A stretch of 64,000 bases of DNA, taken from assembly GCA_016788885.1 (NCBI GenBank), contig JAEURX010000010.1, forward strand, positions 1 through 64,000. Direction: 5' to 3'. The stretch is from Nitrospira sp. (GTDB lineage: Bacteria; Nitrospirota; Nitrospiria; Nitrospirales; Nitrospiraceae). The position numbers and the translations under genes were made by a program. The notes beneath the pieces were generated by a model. That model saw only the letters and a list, made by a program, of their open reading frames with translations, had not been told where the DNA came from and searched no databases. Positions 1 to 8,986 of this stretch are shown here, piece after piece (the stretch's first letter is position 1; every line of letters starts with the position of its first letter).

Positions 1-105
1 TTCAGCAATCCCCAGATGACGGATCAAATCCGCCACCGGTGCCCCCATCTCAGCCTGCTTGAGTACGGCCACGATTTGCTCGACACTGAAGCGCTTGTGT
101 TTCAC
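1..105 (-). CDS. IS3-family transposase OrfA, N-terminal fragment (cut by window edge)
   Basis: Only the first 35 residues are inside the window, beginning MKHKRFSVEQIVAVLKQAE. This is the helix-turn-helix N-terminus typical of IS3-family OrfA proteins (compare the family pattern K-R-x-S-x-E-Q-I-V-x-x-L-K-x-A-E-x-G). The start is GTG at 105, with an AAGGAGA Shine-Dalgarno about six bases upstream. OrfA supplies the DNA-binding part of the transposase; OrfB (the DDE catalytic part) would follow by frameshift outside the window. Whether the copy is intact cannot be seen. Confidence 0.8.
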   Translation of the reverse strand, partial: MKHKRFSVEQIVAVLKQAEMGAPVADLIRHLGIAE

Positions 106-185
106 AGCGTTCTCCTTCCCCTTCTAGGGCCGGATTATGCCGGAAACTCTCCATCAGATTGGTACGAAAAAGGCGGGGCCGCCCA
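1..185 (-). mobile_element. Left-edge fragment of an IS3-family insertion sequence
   Basis: The element enters from beyond the left edge on the minus strand. Its orfA starts at 105. The upstream leader ends in a GC-rich stretch at about 172-185 which, read on the minus strand, is TGGGCGGCCCCGCC; this resembles IS3-group terminal inverted repeats. The true end cannot be fixed because the other end lies outside the window, so the boundary at about 185 is inferred. Confidence 0.5.
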
Positions 186-356
186 CTTTAAAGTTGAGTA
201 TGGAAATCGACTTAACTCAATTCAGTTGCTGTGGATGACACATTCTTTGGTAGGGCGTGAAACTGTCCTTGGAGAATGTTGTGCGTCATTAATTGCATCT
301 ACCGGGAGAATTCGGTTTGAGAATCTACAACCTCGATGAGGATGGTTTGGCAGCCG

Positions 357-917
357 TTATTTCTTTCGGGAAATTGTTACAGCTATCTCACCTTGATTGT
401 TCCAATAAAATCCTCGAGCATCATTCGCATAGAGAACCAATGGGCCATCTTCCTCTGCAAGAAGGTTCGGAGATTCCGATAAATCGTGGAGATGACATTT
501 GTCCACTCCTTTGATTTCCGCTATAAGAGCAAACCATTTTGCGTCGCGATTCTTCTTTAGCAGGGCAAACAGATTCATCAGCCAGGTTCCTGGGGCACCC
601 TTAGGGGCGATATGCTCGTGTGAGGCGTCATACCACGCTTGCTTTCCCACCACCGACACGATGTACTCACCGCTGGCTTGCAGATGCAGACCGACAGCAT
701 TTTCTGAGATCTCAGCCTTTATTGAGGCGACACATGAAGCTCCTACATCAAGCCTGTGGTCGTCCACCTGCGAGCACAATACTTCGTTCGGAGGAAATAA
801 CATGGTCACAGGATTGACATAGTCATTTCCCGCCCATGCATGGTCTCCAACCATCAGCCATACTGCACTGGCCACAAGGAATTTTCGCATCGTCGAACTC
901 ATTTTTCTGGCTGCCAT
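357..917 (-). CDS. Exported protein with C-terminal PA-IL/LecA-like (galactose-lectin-type) domain
   Basis: The 186-residue product has an N-terminal signal peptide (MRKFLVASAVWLMVGDHAWA ending in an A-x-A type site), so the mature protein is probably periplasmic or secreted. The C-terminal ~100 residues resemble the PA-IL/LecA lectin fold: a GEYIVSVVGKQAWYD strand, then P-x-G-A-P-G-T-W-L-M-N-L-F-A-L, and a late L-Y-A-N-D-A-R-G-F-Y-W-N-N-Q-G motif. The last matches the Y-N-D-x-P-G-x-Y-x-x-N-x-G calcium and sugar-binding segment of LecA. The Asn/Asp ligands are present. It lies 30 bp downstream of the DUF2235 lipoprotein hydrolase on the same strand, so the two are probably co-transcribed. The lectin assignment is by eye and moderate; sugar binding is inferred. 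Confidence 0.6.
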   Translation of the reverse strand: MAARKMSSTMRKFLVASAVWLMVGDHAWAGNDYVNPVTMLFPPNEVLCSQVDDHRLDVGASCVASIKAEISENAVGLHLQASGEYIVSVVGKQAWYDASHEHIAPKGAPGTWLMNLFALLKKNRDAKWFALIAEIKGVDKCHLHDLSESPNLLAEEDGPLVLYANDARGFYWNNQGEIAVTISRKK

Positions 918-947
918 CGGCGAGCTCTATCCCCATTGTAAAGGAGG

Positions 948-2378
948 TTATTCTACGACCTTAAAATGTTTTTCGAAGAATTCATCGATACTACCTGAGG
1001 TGGCGCGGCCTAAGAACAGATATCGTCCTCCAGCCTCACGTCGAGCATGAGGCTTAAATATTTTTGCAGATTTGATTCTCTGAGGCACACTCTTGTGAAT
1101 GCTATCGCCTGGATGCGGCCTCCGCGGAAACGTTCCCATGTTCTGAAAAAGCCCAAATCCCCCATCAAAAAATTCGTCATGTAAGAGGCCGCAATTGCAC
1201 TCAATAAACGGATTCGCCTCATGGGCGCAGCCACACTGAAGGAATCCGTTTTTCTCCTGATCGGCTAATTTGATCAACTCGTCTGTAGGTGGGAAGATGT
1301 CAAACGTCGAGAATTTTTTTAACATCCAGTTCAATGGCGTTGTCGCAAGGCCATTGAAGTTGTCTTTTGATGTGCAATTGTATTCTAGGGAATAGCTTCC
1401 TCCCACATCTGAATGCACCCCGGCAAACCACACCTCTTCAAGACGACTTCCCGGGATAGCTCGTAAGGGATCAAATCGAAGCAGGCGAAAGTCGTCTCGT
1501 TGCTCATCTAGCGCTAGTGCATGGAAACCATTGTCCGCGTAGAGTTCCACTCTGTGGTCGTCTGGCTCGTCATCGCGAATCAATCCCAAGGCAGGGACTG
1601 TGTCAAATACACCTATTGCAGTGATCTTCACTTTGTGCTTGTCTTGGTATGCGGTCATGCCGCGATGTTCCATCAAGGCTCTTAGCTCTCCTCTGATTCT
1701 CTCTTCGAATTCAGCCGTGCCATCAAAGTCCTGATGATATACGTCATAAAGTGCGCCTATGCTGAAGTGAAGGTTTGTCGCACCAATCCACTCAAAAGTG
1801 TCATACCATTTCTTCGGGATGCTTCCTCTATCGACAAGACCTGCGAACTCGATCAGTCCATTTAGTGATCTTGCAGTAAATGCTCCACGACTGAAGCCGA
1901 TGATATAAATTTCATCCCCTGGCAGGTATGTCTCGACCAAGAACCTATAGGCTTGGCGTATGTTTAAACTAGTTCCCCTTCCTCCGATGCCACCAGTCAC
2001 ACGGTCAATCCATTTCGCGCCCACACCCTTGTCATAATAGGGAATTATTCGTTTCCCGCTACAGGCATGTTGCACAGCGAGTCGATAAAGTTTTCTCACG
2101 TTTGTTGATGAAGATTTATCATTCCCGGTGCCGTCCATGAATACCACTAACTTGCGGTGATCATCTGAGTCAGAGATTGCATTCTTTCGAGAGTAGTGTG
2201 CATTGAAGGTTCTCCAGAACGCGCGATTTGCAACATATGTATCACTAAGCCCATCAGTGTCAGTCGCCTTAAACTCCATACATAAACTTGGAGGTTCACC
2301 TTCATTCTTAGGAATCATGTCCTTGGGGACACAGCCTAAGAGTAGGAATATGCCGATAATCAAAAAAACCACGTTCAT
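948..2378 (-). CDS. DUF2235 (Tle1-like) alpha/beta hydrolase lipoprotein
   Basis: The protein of about 476 residues begins MNVVFLIIGIFLLLGC, a lipoprotein signal with lipobox LLGC, so it should be lipid-anchored in the cell envelope. The body is a DUF2235 catalytic domain, the family that includes the Tle1 type VI phospholipase effectors: K-L-V-V-F-M-D-G-T-G-N-D near the start, a long N-x-R-x-A-Y-x-F-L segment, the nucleophile elbow GFSRG, and a late W-F-A-G-V-H-S-D-V-G-G-S motif with catalytic Asp/His. I place the start at 2378, not at the upstream ATG at 2411, because AAAGGA precedes it and only this start gives a clean lipobox. Role is inferred: phospholipase or esterase acting at the envelope. 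It probably forms an operon with the lectin-like gene downstream. Confidence 0.75.
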   Translation of the reverse strand: MNVVFLIIGIFLLLGCVPKDMIPKNEGEPPSLCMEFKATDTDGLSDTYVANRAFWRTFNAHYSRKNAISDSDDHRKLVVFMDGTGNDKSSSTNVRKLYRLAVQHACSGKRIIPYYDKGVGAKWIDRVTGGIGGRGTSLNIRQAYRFLVETYLPGDEIYIIGFSRGAFTARSLNGLIEFAGLVDRGSIPKKWYDTFEWIGATNLHFSIGALYDVYHQDFDGTAEFEERIRGELRALMEHRGMTAYQDKHKVKITAIGVFDTVPALGLIRDDEPDDHRVELYADNGFHALALDEQRDDFRLLRFDPLRAIPGSRLEEVWFAGVHSDVGGSYSLEYNCTSKDNFNGLATTPLNWMLKKFSTFDIFPPTDELIKLADQEKNGFLQCGCAHEANPFIECNCGLLHDEFFDGGFGLFQNMGTFPRRPHPGDSIHKSVPQRIKSAKIFKPHARREAGGRYLFLGRATSGSIDEFFEKHFKVVE

Positions 2379-2647
2379 AATTTTTCCTTTGTCGTTAAAA
2401 TCATCTGCCATCAGCAGCGCATTTACCTGTGATCAGGGCCTAGGGCTGTTGAGGCCCACCGCTGTAAGCGTTTCCATGCAGTGCAAAATTGTCTCAAACC
2501 GGAAGGAGGGTACTTTTTCAGGTATTTCGCGTCAAGTAAATGTGTACGACTAAATACGTGCATTATCAGAATGCTATCTGACACTTTATTCTAAGTTTAG
2601 CCGGATCTCGGAAAAGTCTTGTAAGTATTCAGTTCATCGCAGCTGTC

Positions 2648-3438
2648 ATGAGGGAATGTGCGGTATTAATGGCCGTGCTGAATCTGGCCGTGGATATGGA
2701 TCGGCTTGATAGGAATCGACTCAAACTCCTTCCGGTGCCTGAGTATGTGAAACGTGAGCGCGTGCTGGAAGGATGGGAATTGTTGAAACTTAAGGCGACT
2801 GCCTCGCCACAAGTTTGGCGTCTCATCATGGCAGCGCTCCAGATTGGCTTGCGCGAGAACAAGCTCATTGAGACTCATGAAGAATGGCTGATGCAGCGGG
2901 GAGACGGGTGGTGGATGGCGCCGGCGCCTGGTCGAACGAAGATCAAGGGCGTTCCCAAAACAATCCCTCTTAACCGCTTGGCATATGAAGCACTGTTCGG
3001 AGGGCTATCTCGGATTGGCGGGCGATTCTTTGGCCAATGGAAGAATGGGAACTCGTTCAAACATAGTTGGATGAGAACGTGTGAGAGGGCAGGGATTCAT
3101 GACCTGCATTTTCACGACCTGCGCAAACCTTCGCGACTTGGCTGATGCAATGAGGTGTGGATTATGCTGTGATTCAGACCCTGAAAGGCGAGCCGCTTCC
3201 TGGTTCAGCAAAGTATTACATTCACAATTGGGACGGTCGATTGCGCGATGCGGTCACTCGCTTGGAGTCGTTCACCGGGGCTTTTCTGAACGGTGAAAAT
3301 CCCTCTGAGGTGCCACTTACTGCCACTCAGGTGCCACCATCATACGTAGAACAATCTCTAAGTGCGCGATTTATGGTGCCGAGGGACAGAATCGAACTGT
3401 CGACACCAGCCTTTTCAGGGCTGTGCTCTACCAACTGA
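2648..3438 (+). pseudogene. Tyrosine recombinase/integrase relic running into tRNA-Phe
   Basis: The first frame (2648-3145) reads as the catalytic half of a phage-type integrase up to the HDLR box (F-H-D-L-R). A frameshift near 3122-3127 then moves the sequence to another frame, QTFATWLMQ, then an in-frame TGA where Arg is expected, then GVDYAVIQTLKG and PGSAKYYIH with the candidate catalytic tyrosine. The N-terminal arm- and core-binding regions are missing. The frame stays open to a stop at 3436-3438, inside tRNA-Phe, the usual layout for an integrase next to its tRNA attachment site. At least one frameshift, one nonsense mutation and a 5' truncation make it non-functional. Confidence 0.8.
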
Positions 3439-3450
3439 GCTACCTCGGCA
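3374..3450 (-). tRNA. tRNA-Phe (GAA anticodon)
   Basis: On the minus strand a full cloverleaf can be drawn: acceptor stem TGCCGAG/CTCGGCA, D-arm GCTCAGTTGGTAGAGC, anticodon stem CAGCC/GGCTG with loop CTGAAAA (anticodon GAA), T-arm GACAG-TTCGATT-CTGTC, and an encoded CCA at 3374-3376. The 77-nt length is normal. It is the likely attachment site of the broken integrase ending inside it. Confidence 0.97.
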
Positions 3451-3520
3451 TTCCGGCAGAATTCGAGAGGGGGCTTCTGTCTACAGGATCACCGTCGAAA
3501 AATCAACCTTCATCGTAGGG

Positions 3521-3613
3521 TGGCGGAGAGGGCGGGATTTGAACCCGCGACAAGGCTTTTGGCCCTGTGACGGTTTAGCAAACCGTTGCCTTCGGCCACT
3601 CGGCCACCTCTCC
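3521..3613 (-). tRNA. tRNA-Ser (GCU anticodon)
   Basis: This is a 93-nt class II tRNA on the minus strand: acceptor GGAGAGG/CCTCTCC, G discriminator, encoded CCA at 3521-3523, anticodon stem ACGGT/ACCGT with loop TTGCTAA (anticodon GCT), a long variable arm, and T-loop GTTCAAAT. It lies 70 bp upstream of tRNA-Phe on the same strand and may be co-transcribed with it. Confidence 0.97.
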
Positions 3614-4139
3614 GCACTCCCATATCTAGGACCCTGTTTGGGATATCTGACCCACGATTGCTCGAATGTGATCTCCCTTCTCGGAAAGAAGAAGGGGGAT
3701 CATACCCCAGAGCATGGAGTGCACTCAAGTGATTCTCGTGAATGATTTTCAGGAAGTGAGTCTGGTTGCTAAAGCTGTGGTGTGATCGGGCACCGACGAG
3801 ACCTCTCGGTTAGCGCTTCGCGAACTCTTTCAGAATATCCGCGAAGGTGGATTGCCATTGCGAGAGCAGCCCCTGATGCCGCTTGTAATGTGTCATGTGA
3901 ATAAGTCTTGTCTGCACCGCATTTCTCGACGGGACCGGGCTGGGCGAGCGTATCTGTGAACGCGGGATGCCCATGGAGGGAGGATCGATATCGGCCGATC
4001 GAACAACGCCGCTGGTGAGCAGCATGCGCAACGCATGTGACTTTTGGTGGTTTCGTGTGCGCGAACTCTTTTGAGAGTTTGCCATATTTCCTCGTGCAGC
4101 GGTCGATGGTTGGTGAAGGCAATGACCATGTAGGGTCTT
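3614..4139. other. Non-coding stretch upstream of the tRNAs
   Basis: Several overlapping minus-strand open frames exist here, but none has a credible ribosome-binding site, domain or protein-like composition. An imperfect inverted repeat at about 3669-3699 (CCCTTCT ... AGAAGAAGGGGG) may be a terminator on either strand, although no clean T-run follows. I see no gene here. Confidence 0.4.
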
Positions 4140-4340
4140 CTACATCCAAAGAATCCGGCCAAGTTCTTCATCGAGTTCCTTTGCCCGCTGACAGTGGCTG
4201 CAGCGAGCGAACAGGCCGTCGTTGCCCGGCGAGCTCTGGGATCGGAGTACCAACTGGTATTTCTGGCCACCGCAGAATGAACAGGCTTTCCCGTGAAGTT
4301 CCCGGCGCACCGATCCGATTTTCCCAACCTGTTTGTGCAT
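4140..4340 (-). CDS. Small zinc-ribbon-like protein (66 aa)
   Basis: I do not recognise a named family. The short protein starts MHKQVGKIGSVRRELHG and contains C-S-F-C (CxxC) and, about 25 residues later, C-S-H-C (CxxC), so a single four-cysteine zinc ribbon is likely. The tail is charged (AKELDEELGRILWM). The start at 4338-4340 is preceded by a very strong AGGAGG six bases upstream, which supports real translation and rules out the longer upstream extension of the frame. It stands alone between the tRNAs and a long gene-poor stretch. Function unknown; small zinc ribbons of this kind often act as nucleic-acid-binding or regulatory adaptors. Confidence 0.65.
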   Translation of the reverse strand: MHKQVGKIGSVRRELHGKACSFCGGQKYQLVLRSQSSPGNDGLFARCSHCQRAKELDEELGRILWM

Positions 4341-4671
4341 GGAGCCTCCTATGAGATGGGGTGTTGGCTGCAGTGAATTTCCGAAGGGGGCCGTGATGCG
4401 TTGCGAATCGTGCATGCTCAACAATACCGAGCAAGTAGGAGGCTGAGAATACCGTGGAGGAGGGGAGGGGGATGAAGCAAAAGAGGGGAATGAAAGGAAC
4501 GTCACTACATGTTTTTCGTGTCGTTCATTTATCTGTAAAGTATTTATATATCAATGTGTTGCTTGATATGTCTCATCTTGTAGATGATTTTGTGCAGCCT
4601 GGGCCATCTGCGGACGAATGTCGCGTAGGAAAGTGACGAAATAAAAAGTGATCTGATTGTTGAAGTTTTGG

Positions 4672-4758
4672 GGGTGAAGGCAGATCTCGCCAGGAGGATG
4701 CCGAGACCTCTTCCCGCCCTGGGTGGGCACAACCAAGGCAGAGACCTTCACCCTTTTT
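4672..4758 (+). ncRNA. Candidate structured small RNA with intrinsic terminator
   Basis: GGGTGAAGG (4672-4680) pairs perfectly with CCTTCACCC (4745-4753), and five T's follow immediately. Inside this closing stem lie two smaller hairpins: TCTCG/CGAGA, and GCCC-TGGGT-GGGC. The result is a three-way junction ending in a terminator. No protein frame fits. It does not match the RNA families I can recall (SRP RNA, 6S and the common riboswitches were considered). A simple long-loop terminator is the alternative. Confidence 0.35.
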
Positions 4759-5089
4759 CAGTCAACCATGTGATCGGCCGTTCACGCAAGTGCGTAGTTG
4801 TTCGGAGGGATAGTCTTACTTGACGAGGTCGATCTCATGTTGGATGGCGTACTGGACACACCTGCTGTGTCATGCTCAATCACGAGGCATCTTTGGATGC
4901 GGTCTCACTCGCGAGCCTGGGATGATTGAGCCTATCGGCAAGGGTGTCCAACTGGACAAGAGATCGTTGGGTAGTTGTCTGTTCTGAGCAGGATAGGAAT
5001 GGTCGCGCAGGGGGCAATATTATAGATCCTGATCATTCAGTTGTCTGCAGCAGGGACCTTGGCGGATTTGGCGGATATTGACCCTTCGC

Positions 5090-5109
5090 GCTTGCTCCAT
5101 GGAGCAAGC
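5090..5109. repeat. Perfect 20-bp palindrome
   Basis: GCTTGCTCCA followed directly by TGGAGCAAGC gives a perfect inverted repeat with no spacer. With no T-run and no loop it is more like a protein-binding site or a recombination remnant than a terminator. It lies about 460 bp upstream of the sensor kinase. Confidence 0.4.
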
Positions 5110-5572
5110 TTTTACCAGGAGATAAGCATGGCGTTATGACCTATTTGAGGTTCTATCCCTGGATAACCGAGTATCAGGAATACCGTGAGGGGATATCACG
5201 CTGGGACAGCTTGTTCTATATCGTACGTTGTTAAGTCTGAAGAAAATTCGACCGATAAAGACACCACGACGTTGTCGGAAGACTCGCTCGGCGTAGTGGA
5301 CGTGTAGGCAAGAAGTGCATTCCGTAGAATGGATACAGAAGAATCCCTCTCCGCAGCTGCACTGCAAAGAGGTCGCGATGATCGTAGATATGCCAAGATT
5401 CCAGCGGTATCGTCCGGTCATGCCAAGACGTTCATCGCCGCTCCCTGTTTGCTTGCCGTATAACGTACGCCTATCGGCGCCTGAGGAATCCGCAGAGTCG
5501 GTTTACACGGTGCGATTTTCGAATGCAATCTTGATGTCTCGCGAATCAATTCGCCGGATTCGTTAGGAATGA

Positions 5573-8533
5573 ATGTCTGGGCCAGCCAGACACGTGGTAA
5601 CAAGCCTCATGGTCGCTCGGGACTCCTCTACTGGTCATTCGTCGCATGAAGTGGCCGACCGCATCGCGCTTACCGACGCTGGTTTAGTGAAATCTGCGGA
5701 AGGACTGCCTATGGAGGAGCCACAGGGGGCGGTGGTATCTGCAAATGGTATGGTCTTGAGCTCCGATGCGCAGACATCCCAGGCTATGGAATCGACACTC
5801 TCTCACGAGGATTCGTCTCGCCTGTATGCATGGCTTCCCTCGCTGATCGTGATTCTTTTGTTTGCCACACTCACGATCAGTGCGTTGGCTTTGCATTATG
5901 TGGAAGCACACCTCGTCGCGTCATCCGGTGAAACGGTGGCCCTGGCCGCAACGGATGTAGCCGACAAATTGGACCGCTTTCTATTCGAGCGCTACAGCAA
6001 TGTCCTTATGGCCGCCAATCTCATGAGCGCGCGAGCGGCTGATCGGAAATACCAGCGTGAATATCTAGATCGCATGAAGGAATTGTATCCGGAATATCTG
6101 TGGCTAGGGATCACCAACGAGCGGGGGCAGGTTGTCGTCGCGACGGACTCGACAACCGTCGGTCGTGACTACAGTGCTGAATCCTGGTTTCAGTCGGTGT
6201 TGCACGGAGGGTCGGTCCATGTTGGTGATATCGAACCATTCGCCATCATGGGAGGAGTGGACGCCGTCGAACTTACCGCGCCGATGAAAGGATCCCACGG
6301 AGAATTTCTGGGGACCATTACGACACGTGTCTCAATGACCAGCTTAGAAAATGTGTTGATTCAAACCCTGCTGGCGTATCAACAGCGTGAAGGTCTGCAG
6401 GGAGGGGTGGCCTATGAGTTTCTGACCAAATCAGGTGTGGCATTTGTTCAGTCCGAATTGCAGTTTAAAGGGAATGTTAACCTCAAGCAACTAGGCTTGT
6501 CCTCTGCCCTGTTGGCGGAGCAGTCTTCCTCGGGGTATGTGGAAGAGGCGCATCCACATCGCCATGTTCCAATTATCACTGGGTATAGCAAAACGCACCC
6601 CCTCGGAAAATTCGAAGGAATGCACTGGACGGTCCTCATGCATGTGGATCGAGACGACGTCTTGAGGCGAGTCCATTCCATTCTCTGGAATCTTGGCCTC
6701 GCGGGCAGCGTCGTGGTATGTCCCGTCTTCGGTGTGTTGCTGTGGACGATGAAACGCGTGCAGAAAGAACATCTCTCTGCTCAACATGAGAGTCGAACAG
6801 CCAAAGCCGCAGAGGCCTCACTTCGTGAGAGCCAAGCCAACGTGAGTGCGTATGCGGGGACACTCGAGGAGAAAAATCGGGCGTTGGATCTGGCCTTGGT
6901 CGAGGCGCAGGCAGCCACCGTAGCGAAGTCCGCATTTCTGGCGACCATGAGTCATGAGATTCGCACGCCAATGAATGGGATCATTGGAATGACGGGCCTC
7001 TTGATGGACACTCCCTTGACATCCGAACAGCGCGAATATGCGGAAATCGTCCGACGTTCCAGCGAAAGTCTGTTACACATCGTCAACGATATCCTGGATT
7101 TTTCGAAGTTTGAGGCCGGCGCGCTCAAACTTGAGCAGATCGATTTTGATCTTCGGACGATCGTTGAGGAGGCGTTGGACTTGTCGATCGAAGAGGCGCA
7201 GCGGAAGGGGTTGGAACTGGGGTGTCTGCTGCGTGCGGACGTCCCGGAATCCTTACGGGGTGATCCCGGACGATTGCGGCAAATTCTCGTGAATTTGACA
7301 GCCAACGCGGTGAAGTTTACGGAACGCGGTGAGGTCATGATTCATGTGACCCGGGGAGAAGAACAACGCGACCACGTCCAACTCCACTTCATGGTGAAGG
7401 ACACCGGTATTGGAATCTCGAAGGAGGCACAAGCGAAGTTGTTCCAACCCTTTTCGCAAGCCGATAGTTCAACGACGAGAAAGTTTGGCGGGACTGGACT
7501 TGGCTTGGCCATTTGCAAGCAGTTGGTGGAACAGATGGGCGGGCAAATCATTCTGGAAAGTGAAGTCGGTCAGGGGACGGCATTTCGATTTACCATACTG
7601 CTGTCCAAGCAAACCAACCCCGCGCCGATCCCGGCTATCCCCGGAGGTGTCCTCAAGGGAAAGCGGATATGCATCGTGGATGATAACGCCACCAACCGAT
7701 GTATTCTGGAGCAATATGCGTCACAGTGGGAGATGTCGAGCGTCTCCGCGTCCGGCGGACCCCAGGCGCTGGAGCTCTTGAGAACGGCGTACGCCCTAGG
7801 AACACCCTTTGATGCAGCGATTCTTGACTTGCAGATGCCTGACATGGATGGATTTGAGTTAGGGCGCGCCATTAGCACCGATCCTGTCTTGGGCGCGACG
7901 CGCCTTCTTTTGCTGACATCAGTTGGGATACGCGGACAGGCTGAGCAGGCTCGAGCCGCGGGGATTGCGGCCTATTTGACCAAGCCCGTGCGTCGAGCTC
8001 AATTGCATGATTGTCTATGTATGATTTTGGGAGAGACGAGTACTCCGGCAGTCAGCCGAACGGAGGATCCTCCGCGTGTATTGGTGACTCGGCATGTCAT
8101 TGGGGAGGCGGCCTCTGCCAGGCGTCCGCGCATTTTGGTCGCGGAGGACAACATCTATAACCAAAAAGTGATTGTTCGAATGTTGGAAAAGTTAGGCTAT
8201 CGTGCCGATGTGGTGGCAGATGGTCTCGAAGCCGTTGACGCAGTGGCTCGTATTCCTTACGCGGCGGTATTAATGGATTGGCAAATGCCTGAACTTGATG
8301 GGCTCCAAGCCACAGAAAAGATTCGGATGAATGAACGACGTCACGCTGGTCGTCAAACTCCTATTATCGCCCTGACGGCGAATGCCACACGCGAAGACGC
8401 TGAACGCTGTTTGGCTGCGGGTATGAATGACTATCTGAGTAAACCCGTGAGGAAAGAAGAGCTGGCGCTCGTGATCGAAAAATGGCTGTCTGCGGCAACC
8501 AAACAAGTGACCGGCTCGGGACCTCAAGCTTAG
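5573..8533 (+). CDS. Hybrid sensor histidine kinase with two receiver domains
   Basis: The 986-residue inner-membrane sensor has a hydrophilic N-terminus and a first transmembrane helix at about 84-110 ([20 protein letters not shown]). A periplasmic Cache-type ligand-binding region spans about 110-370, and a second transmembrane helix lies at about 372-395. A coiled-coil linker leads to HisKA with phospho-acceptor His461 in [10 protein letters not shown]. The HATPase domain has N, G1 (D-T-G-I-G-I) and G2 (G-G-T-G-L-G-L) boxes. Two receivers follow, with Asp752 ([10 protein letters not shown]) and Asp902 ([10 protein letters not shown]). No HAMP domain or separate regulator is evident, so output is probably by phosphorelay to a partner elsewhere. 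The start is uncertain: the ATG at 5573 has a weak AGGA, and other ATGs lie downstream. Confidence 0.9.
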   Translation: MSGPARHVVTSLMVARDSSTGHSSHEVADRIALTDAGLVKSAEGLPMEEPQGAVVSANGMVLSSDAQTSQAMESTLSHEDSSRLYAWLPSLIVILLFATLTISALALHYVEAHLVASSGETVALAATDVADKLDRFLFERYSNVLMAANLMSARAADRKYQREYLDRMKELYPEYLWLGITNERGQVVVATDSTTVGRDYSAESWFQSVLHGGSVHVGDIEPFAIMGGVDAVELTAPMKGSHGEFLGTITTRVSMTSLENVLIQTLLAYQQREGLQGGVAYEFLTKSGVAFVQSELQFKGNVNLKQLGLSSALLAEQSSSGYVEEAHPHRHVPIITGYSKTHPLGKFEGMHWTVLMHVDRDDVLRRVHSILWNLGLAGSVVVCPVFGVLLWTMKRVQKEHLSAQHESRTAKAAEASLRESQANVSAYAGTLEEKNRALDLALVEAQAATVAKSAFLATMSHEIRTPMNGIIGMTGLLMDTPLTSEQREYAEIVRRSSESLLHIVNDILDFSKFEAGALKLEQIDFDLRTIVEEALDLSIEEAQRKGLELGCLLRADVPESLRGDPGRLRQILVNLTANAVKFTERGEVMIHVTRGEEQRDHVQLHFMVKDTGIGISKEAQAKLFQPFSQADSSTTRKFGGTGLGLAICKQLVEQMGGQIILESEVGQGTAFRFTILLSKQTNPAPIPAIPGGVLKGKRICIVDDNATNRCILEQYASQWEMSSVSASGGPQALELLRTAYALGTPFDAAILDLQMPDMDGFELGRAISTDPVLGATRLLLLTSVGIRGQAEQARAAGIAAYLTKPVRRAQLHDCLCMILGETSTPAVSRTEDPPRVLVTRHVIGEAASARRPRILVAEDNIYNQKVIVRMLEKLGYRADVVADGLEAVDAVARIPYAAVLMDWQMPELDGLQATEKIRMNERRHAGRQTPIIALTANATREDAERCLAAGMNDYLSKPVRKEELALVIEKWLSAATKQVTGSGPQA

Positions 8534-8986
8534 ACTGAATACGGGTTCACTCAACACACGGCGCTTAAGGCAATCCCTCTCGAAATCTATCTGCAGCGGC
8601 TAGTGCGTGAAATGGGAATCAGTCCTACTCACGAAATGAGCGTGAGTGTGTTCGACTCTCCTCCAGCCCAAGATCTACAGCAGTTTGGCGGAGGGGGCGA
8701 GATTTGAAACCCCCACAGTATCAGAGACTATAAGTACTCATCCCATCTCATCGTTTCGTTCTCAATCACTTACAGAAGAGTCAGAGGTAGCGGAGGAACC
8801 GATCAAAACCGATCGGGCAATATAGTTCTGCCACAATTCGGCCACAGCGAGACGAGGGTAAATTAAAGGAAAAGCTGGCAACGACATAAAGCTGTCCGTC
8901 ATCGGTTCTGAGCGAAGAGAAAAAACGCCTGCAAACCGACCAAGTGCGATTCATAGATTGGTGGGCATGATCTTCCTCAGTGAAGG
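8534..8986. other. Left junction of the integrated element, no gene
   Basis: About 150 bp of chromosomal sequence after the kinase gene lead to the displaced tRNA-Ser 3' end (8684-8708). Sequence internal to the element follows, without a gene, until the minus-strand lipoprotein ending at 8987. The first 117 bases inside the element (8709-8825) form an open frame that would continue the integrase in the excised circle. Confidence 0.6.
8684..8708. repeat. att direct repeat, left copy (attL-type)
   Basis: This 25-bp sequence is identical to 17783-17807 and corresponds to the 3' end of tRNA-Ser(UGA): CCA end, acceptor strand and part of the T-arm on the minus strand. Identity breaks off on both sides. 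It is the displaced original tRNA tail left at the far end of the element, not a tRNA gene itself. Confidence 0.85.

Larger units (their letters stand above)
4341..5572. other. 1.2 kb gene-poor region
   Basis: No open frame here has both a ribosome-binding site and protein-like sequence. Two structured items stand out and are listed separately: a closed multi-hairpin segment with a T-run at 4672-4758, and a perfect 20-bp palindrome at 5090-5109. The rest may hold the promoter of the sensor kinase at 5573 and decayed DNA. Confidence 0.5.

Noticed and set aside
16-339. Plus-strand frame of 107 codons at the left edge
   Set aside because: It is opposite the transposase start and crosses the probable IS end; no signal supports it.
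3893-4327. Minus-strand frame of 144 codons upstream of tRNA-Ser(GCU)
   Set aside because: It overlaps the zinc-ribbon gene, which has a far better start, and is rich in Arg/Ser in the manner of random frames.
4672-4758. SRP (4.5S) RNA
   Set aside because: A short CCAAGGCAGA match caught the eye, but the conserved GGAAGGAAGCAGCC core of SRP RNA is absent.
8684-8708. Possible second tRNA-Ser gene
   Set aside because: Only the 3' end of the tRNA is present; no anticodon arm or D-arm follows. It is an att repeat.
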